Source: CAVPGH01 sp046726955
GTDB lineage: Bacteria > Acidobacteriota > Vicinamibacteria > Fen-336
Direction: 5' to 3'
DNA: 9,116 bases
Assembly (NCBI GenBank): GCA_046726955.1
Contig: JBKPBQ010000487.1
Span: forward strand, 1 to 9,116
In this document: piece by piece, positions 6,559 through 9,116 of the stretch
How the letters are laid out: every line of letters starts with the position of its first letter
How positions within the stretch are numbered: the first letter of the stretch is position 1
The notes under the pieces: model-generated
The model's database searches: none
What the model was told of the DNA's origin: nothing
The model's input: only the letters and a program-made list of their open reading frames with translations
Program-made: the position numbers and the translations under genes

Positions 6559-7203
6559 TCAGTAGTGCTCGGTCATGCACTCCGGGCAGATGCCGTGGCT
6601 GAAGTCGCTGCCCGTGAGGCGACGGATGTAGTCCTCGACGTGGCGCCAGTCCCCGCTCTCCTCGACCTTCTTGCACCAGGCGCACATCTTCAGGAGCGCG
6701 TGCCGGCAGGCATCCTTCGCGCTCCGGCTCTCCGGCGGTGCTTCCCGCGCGCTCGCCAGGGCCTGTAGCACTTCCGGCACGAAGCGGCCCGCCGAGAGGT
6801 CGCTCACCCGCACCCAGCGGATCCGTCCGGAGGGATCGGCCACGAACGTCGCGCGCACCGTACCCGCGGTTCCGCGCCGCACGAGGCCGAGCGCGCGGGC
6901 CAGCGACTGCTCGGCGTCGTCGAGAAGCGGAAAGCCCAGCCCCTGCCGAGCGGCCCAGCCCAGCCCGAGGGGACCGATGTCCTGTCCCGCGCCCACCGCC
7001 TGCGCGCCCTGGGCGACGAGGTCGGCATGGCGGCGGTGGAGCTCGTCGATCTCCGAGGCGCAGACGAGCGCGAAGTCGGCGGGCCAGTAGAGGACGACGA
7101 GCCAGCGGTCGGGGAACGACCCGGGCGTGACGTACCCTCCCGTGCCGGGGCCGGCCACGGCCCGGAGGCGGAAGTCGGGAAGCCGATCGCCTACCGTCAG
7201 CAC
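6559..7203 (-). CDS. Peroxiredoxin (AhpC/TSA-like) fused to a C-terminal four-Cys SHGICPEC domain
   Basis: A 214-residue protein. Residues 1-150 follow the peroxiredoxin pattern: LTVGDRLPDFRL (2-13), LYWPADFALVCASE (38-51) with candidate peroxidatic Cys48, FPLLDD (91-96), and VRATFVADPSGRIRWV with the conserved Arg117. The usual active-site Thr of PxxxTxxC is Ala45 (codon GCG), so activity may be lowered or altered. After a linker (about 151-165) comes Cys166 and then a domain with C174-A-W-C177-K-K, GDWRHVEDYI and SHGIC206-P-E-C209. This four-Cys module is known mainly at the C-termini of PAS sensor kinases and response regulators, where its role is unclear. Metal binding or thiol redox chemistry is the likely use. 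It starts at GTG 7203, which gives the canonical N-terminus and overlaps the preceding PAS-GGDEF-EAL gene by 7 bases (GTGCTGA), implying coupled translation. No signal peptide is seen, so it should be cytoplasmic. Confidence 0.9.
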   Translation of the reverse strand: MLTVGDRLPDFRLRAVAGPGTGGYVTPGSFPDRWLVVLYWPADFALVCASEIDELHRRHADLVAQGAQAVGAGQDIGPLGLGWAARQGLGFPLLDDAEQSLARALGLVRRGTAGTVRATFVADPSGRIRWVRVSDLSAGRFVPEVLQALASAREAPPESRSAKDACRHALLKMCAWCKKVEESGDWRHVEDYIRRLTGSDFSHGICPECMTEHY

Positions 7204-8999
7204 GTGGGGGCCAGCGCGCGGGTGCCGATGAGGGCGGAGGCCTGGGCGGCCGCGCGCGCGGATCCGAAGAGGAAGCCCTGCGCGTACCGGCAGCCGAGCG
7301 CCTGGAGGGCCGCGCGCTCTTCAGCCGTCTCGACTCCCTCGGCGACGACGTCGAGGTCGAGGCTCCGAGCGAGCGCGACGATCGCGCGCACCGTCTCGGC
7401 GCGGCGGTGTCCGAGCCCGCTCACGAAGGAGCGGTCGATCTTGAGGGTCTGCACCGGCAGCTCGTGGAGGAGGCTCAGCGAGGAGTAGCCCGTGCCGAAA
7501 TCGTCGAGCGAGATGCGAATTCCCAGCGCCTCGAGCTGGGCCAGGCGCTCTCCGGCCGCGAGCGCGTCCTCGAGGACGGCGCTCTCCGTGACCTCCACGT
7601 GCAAGAGCCGCCCCGGCACGCCCGTCTCCGCGAGGATCTCTCGGACCGCCTCCACCGCCCCCGGCGCCGCGAGCTGGCGGGCCGAGAAGTTGACGCTCAC
7701 GGGCGGGACGGCGTCCCCGCCGAAGCGATCTCGCCAGTCGGCGATCTGCCGGCAGACCTCGCGCAGCACCGCGTCGCCGAGCGGGACGATGAGACCCGTG
7801 TCCTCGGCGAGGGCGATGAACTCCTGGGGGGGGACCGGCCCGCGAGAGGGATGGCTCCAGCGCGCGAGGGCTTCGAAGCCCGCGAGCCGGTCCTCCTCCA
7901 GGTCTACGATAGGTTGGTACGAGACGAAGACCTCGCCGCGCTCCAGCGCTTTCCGCAGGTCCGTCTCGAGGCGCAGGCGCGCCGCCGCGCGCTCCTGCCG
8001 CCGGGGGTCGAACACCTCGATCTGATCCCGGCTCCGGGCCTTGGCCCGGGCCACCGCGGCGGACGCGTCCCCGACGAGCCTCTCCGCTCCCGGGTAGCCG
8101 CGAAGGCTCGTGGCGATCCCGACGCTCGCGCTCGGGAAGAGCTCCTGCCCCTCGACCTCGACGAGGCGGCGGATCTCGTCCTGGACGCGGGCCGCGACGC
8201 GGGCGCCGTGTGCTTCGTCGTCCAGGCCTTCGAGGAGCACCGCGAACTCGTCGTCGCCCACGCGCGCCACCGTGTCCTCCGGCCGCACGCACTCGGTGAT
8301 GCGGGCCGCGACCACTCGCAGGAGCCGGTCGCCCGCGCCGCGGCCGAGCGCGGCGTTGACGAGCTGGAAGCGATCGAGGTCGAGGACGAGCACGGCCAAA
8401 GCGCCCGCGGCCTGCTGCTTTCCCCGCTCCACTGCGCGGGAGACCCGGTCCAGGAAGAGCGCGCGGTTGGCGAGCCCCGTGAGGGGATCGCGGAGCGCCT
8501 GCGCCTCGAGGGCCTTGCGGTCCGTGATGTCGGTTTGCGAGCCCACGAAGCGCGTGGCCCGCCCGCCGGCATCGCGGACGGCGAGACCGCGGCCGGCCAT
8601 CCAGCGATAGCGGCCGTCGCGGTGGCGCATCCGGTACTCGCACTCGAAGCGCGGGGTCATCCCCTCGAGGTGGGCCACGATCGCCATCCCGAGCCGGTCG
8701 CGGTCCTCCGGATGCGTGCGCGAGAACCACTCCCGGGCGGCGCCTCCCATCTCGCGCTCGGCGAGGCCGAGCATCTCCTTGAAGCGCGGCGAGAAGTAGA
8801 CCTCGCGCCGGACGAGGTCCCAGTCCCAGAACCCGTTCACGGCCGCGCGCGCGGCCAGGGCCTCGCGCTCCTCGCTGCGGCGCGTCTCCTCGGCGCGCCG
8901 GCGCTCCAGGAACCTCCCGTCCACGCGGGAGCGCCCGCCGTCGGCGCGGACGACGTCCCGCGGCGCGGCCCGGAGCGCGGAAGAGGAGCTCGCCAGCAT
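7197..8999 (-). CDS. PAS-GGDEF-EAL c-di-GMP signalling protein with degenerate GGDEF (GDDEF)
   Basis: A 600-residue soluble protein. A charged, probably helical segment (29-53) leads into a PAS/PAC domain (about 47-162: GFWDWD, FSPRFKEMLG, HPEDRDR, YRMRHRDGRYRWM, FVGSQTDITDRK). The GGDEF domain (about 165-335) begins DPLTGLANR, keeps Asp207, Asn215, Asp224 and the inhibitory-site RPED (239-242), but has GDDEF at 248-252 and NAALGR where NDxxGH is usual. Cyclase activity is therefore doubtful. The EAL domain (about 340-590) looks fully active: E376-A-L-x-R380, N437, E469 in VEVTES, DDFGTGYSSL (499-508), K520, EGVE (554-557) and Q574. The net prediction is a c-di-GMP phosphodiesterase controlled by PAS and by GTP or c-di-GMP bound at GGDEF; this is inference. 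The ATG at 8999 was chosen because it overlaps the upstream stop as TGATG. The frame is open further upstream, but that part overlaps the preceding gene's PAC segment. Confidence 0.94.
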   Translation of the reverse strand: MLASSSSALRAAPRDVVRADGGRSRVDGRFLERRRAEETRRSEEREALAARAAVNGFWDWDLVRREVYFSPRFKEMLGLAEREMGGAAREWFSRTHPEDRDRLGMAIVAHLEGMTPRFECEYRMRHRDGRYRWMAGRGLAVRDAGGRATRFVGSQTDITDRKALEAQALRDPLTGLANRALFLDRVSRAVERGKQQAAGALAVLVLDLDRFQLVNAALGRGAGDRLLRVVAARITECVRPEDTVARVGDDEFAVLLEGLDDEAHGARVAARVQDEIRRLVEVEGQELFPSASVGIATSLRGYPGAERLVGDASAAVARAKARSRDQIEVFDPRRQERAAARLRLETDLRKALERGEVFVSYQPIVDLEEDRLAGFEALARWSHPSRGPVPPQEFIALAEDTGLIVPLGDAVLREVCRQIADWRDRFGGDAVPPVSVNFSARQLAAPGAVEAVREILAETGVPGRLLHVEVTESAVLEDALAAGERLAQLEALGIRISLDDFGTGYSSLSLLHELPVQTLKIDRSFVSGLGHRRAETVRAIVALARSLDLDVVAEGVETAEERAALQALGCRYAQGFLFGSARAAAQASALIGTRALAPTC

Positions 9000-9116
9000 C
9001 AAAGCGTCGCCTCGTACGCGAAGCCGGTGCGGTCGGTGACGTCCACTCCCACCGCGAGGATGCATCCGCGTCGGTTGACGGTCAGCAGCCGCGCCGCGAG
9101 CAGCATCCTTCGGGTC
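8999..9116 (-). CDS. C-terminal tail of a PAS-domain sensor protein (5' part beyond window)
   Basis: A minus-strand frame open from the right edge (first full codon at 9113-9115) gives 38 residues and a TGA at 8999-9001. The sequence RRMLLAARLL, then ILAVGVDVTDRTGFAYEATL, matches the end of a PAS domain with its PAC strand (pattern MLLNARRL...ILLAIEDITER in many sensor proteins). No output domain follows, so the protein ends soon after its last PAS domain. Its upstream domains cannot be seen. Its stop shares one base with the ATG of the PAS-GGDEF-EAL gene (TGATG), so the two are very likely translationally coupled and may act together. The call rests on a short fragment, but the junction and the motif support each other. 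Confidence 0.68.
   Translation of the reverse strand, partial: TRRMLLAARLLTVNRRGCILAVGVDVTDRTGFAYEATL

Noticed and set aside
9000..9065. N-terminal extension of the PAS-GGDEF-EAL protein to ATG 9065
   Set aside because: The extra 22 residues are Arg/His/Gly-rich without motif and overlap the PAC-like end of the upstream gene in another frame; the TGATG junction supports ATG 8999.
1..9116. tRNA, rRNA, CRISPR, insertion sequence, integrase or phage genes
   Set aside because: None was seen; the gaps are short (at most about 125 bases) and hold only local inverted repeats.

Overview
The window is very GC-rich (about two thirds G+C by eye) and densely coded. The long minus-strand gene joins a PknB-type kinase to a TolB/WD40-like propeller and begins in the style GTxxGPYEI...GAGGMGEVYRARDTRLDR. 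That style is especially common in Acidobacteriota (for example Thermoanaerobaculia-like soil or metagenome lineages). Together with a TonB-dependent receptor, signal peptides and c-di-GMP enzymes, it points to a Gram-negative bacterium, most likely acidobacterial. This placement is inferred from gene style, not from a marker gene.

Left block (1-5865, all minus strand, read right to left): an OsmC-family peroxidase-like protein (5865-5437), an FHA-EAL protein (5361-4231), a membrane Ser/Thr kinase with a C-terminal beta-propeller (4105-1490), and a TonB-dependent receptor (1487 to beyond the left edge). The kinase and receptor genes are only 2 bases apart and are very likely co-transcribed. 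The FHA-EAL gene lies 125 bases upstream of the kinase.

Centre: a short divergent regulatory region with palindromes (5866-5934) separates the OsmC gene from the only plus-strand gene, a secreted DSP/PTP-like phosphatase with a CX4R loop (5935-6447). That gene ends at a large GC-rich composite hairpin (6461-6527), which lies between converging genes and probably terminates both.

Right block (6559-9116, minus strand, read right to left): the C-terminal tail of a PAS protein (9115-8999), then a PAS-GGDEF-EAL protein (8999-7197) joined to it by a TGATG stop/start overlap, then a peroxiredoxin (7203-6559) overlapping it by 7 bases (GTGCTGA). The GGDEF domain has a degenerate GDDEF site but keeps its I-site, while the EAL domain looks intact. 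The peroxiredoxin carries a C-terminal four-cysteine domain normally seen on sensor and response-regulator proteins, and it lacks the usual active-site Thr.

Two themes recur: c-di-GMP turnover (two EAL proteins) and thiol peroxide defence (OsmC and peroxiredoxin). Two combinations are the best candidates for something not well described. One is a phospho-Thr-binding EAL protein beside a membrane Ser/Thr kinase and its TonB receptor. The other is a c-di-GMP enzyme translationally coupled to an unusual peroxiredoxin. No rRNA, tRNA, CRISPR, insertion sequence or phage gene was seen.
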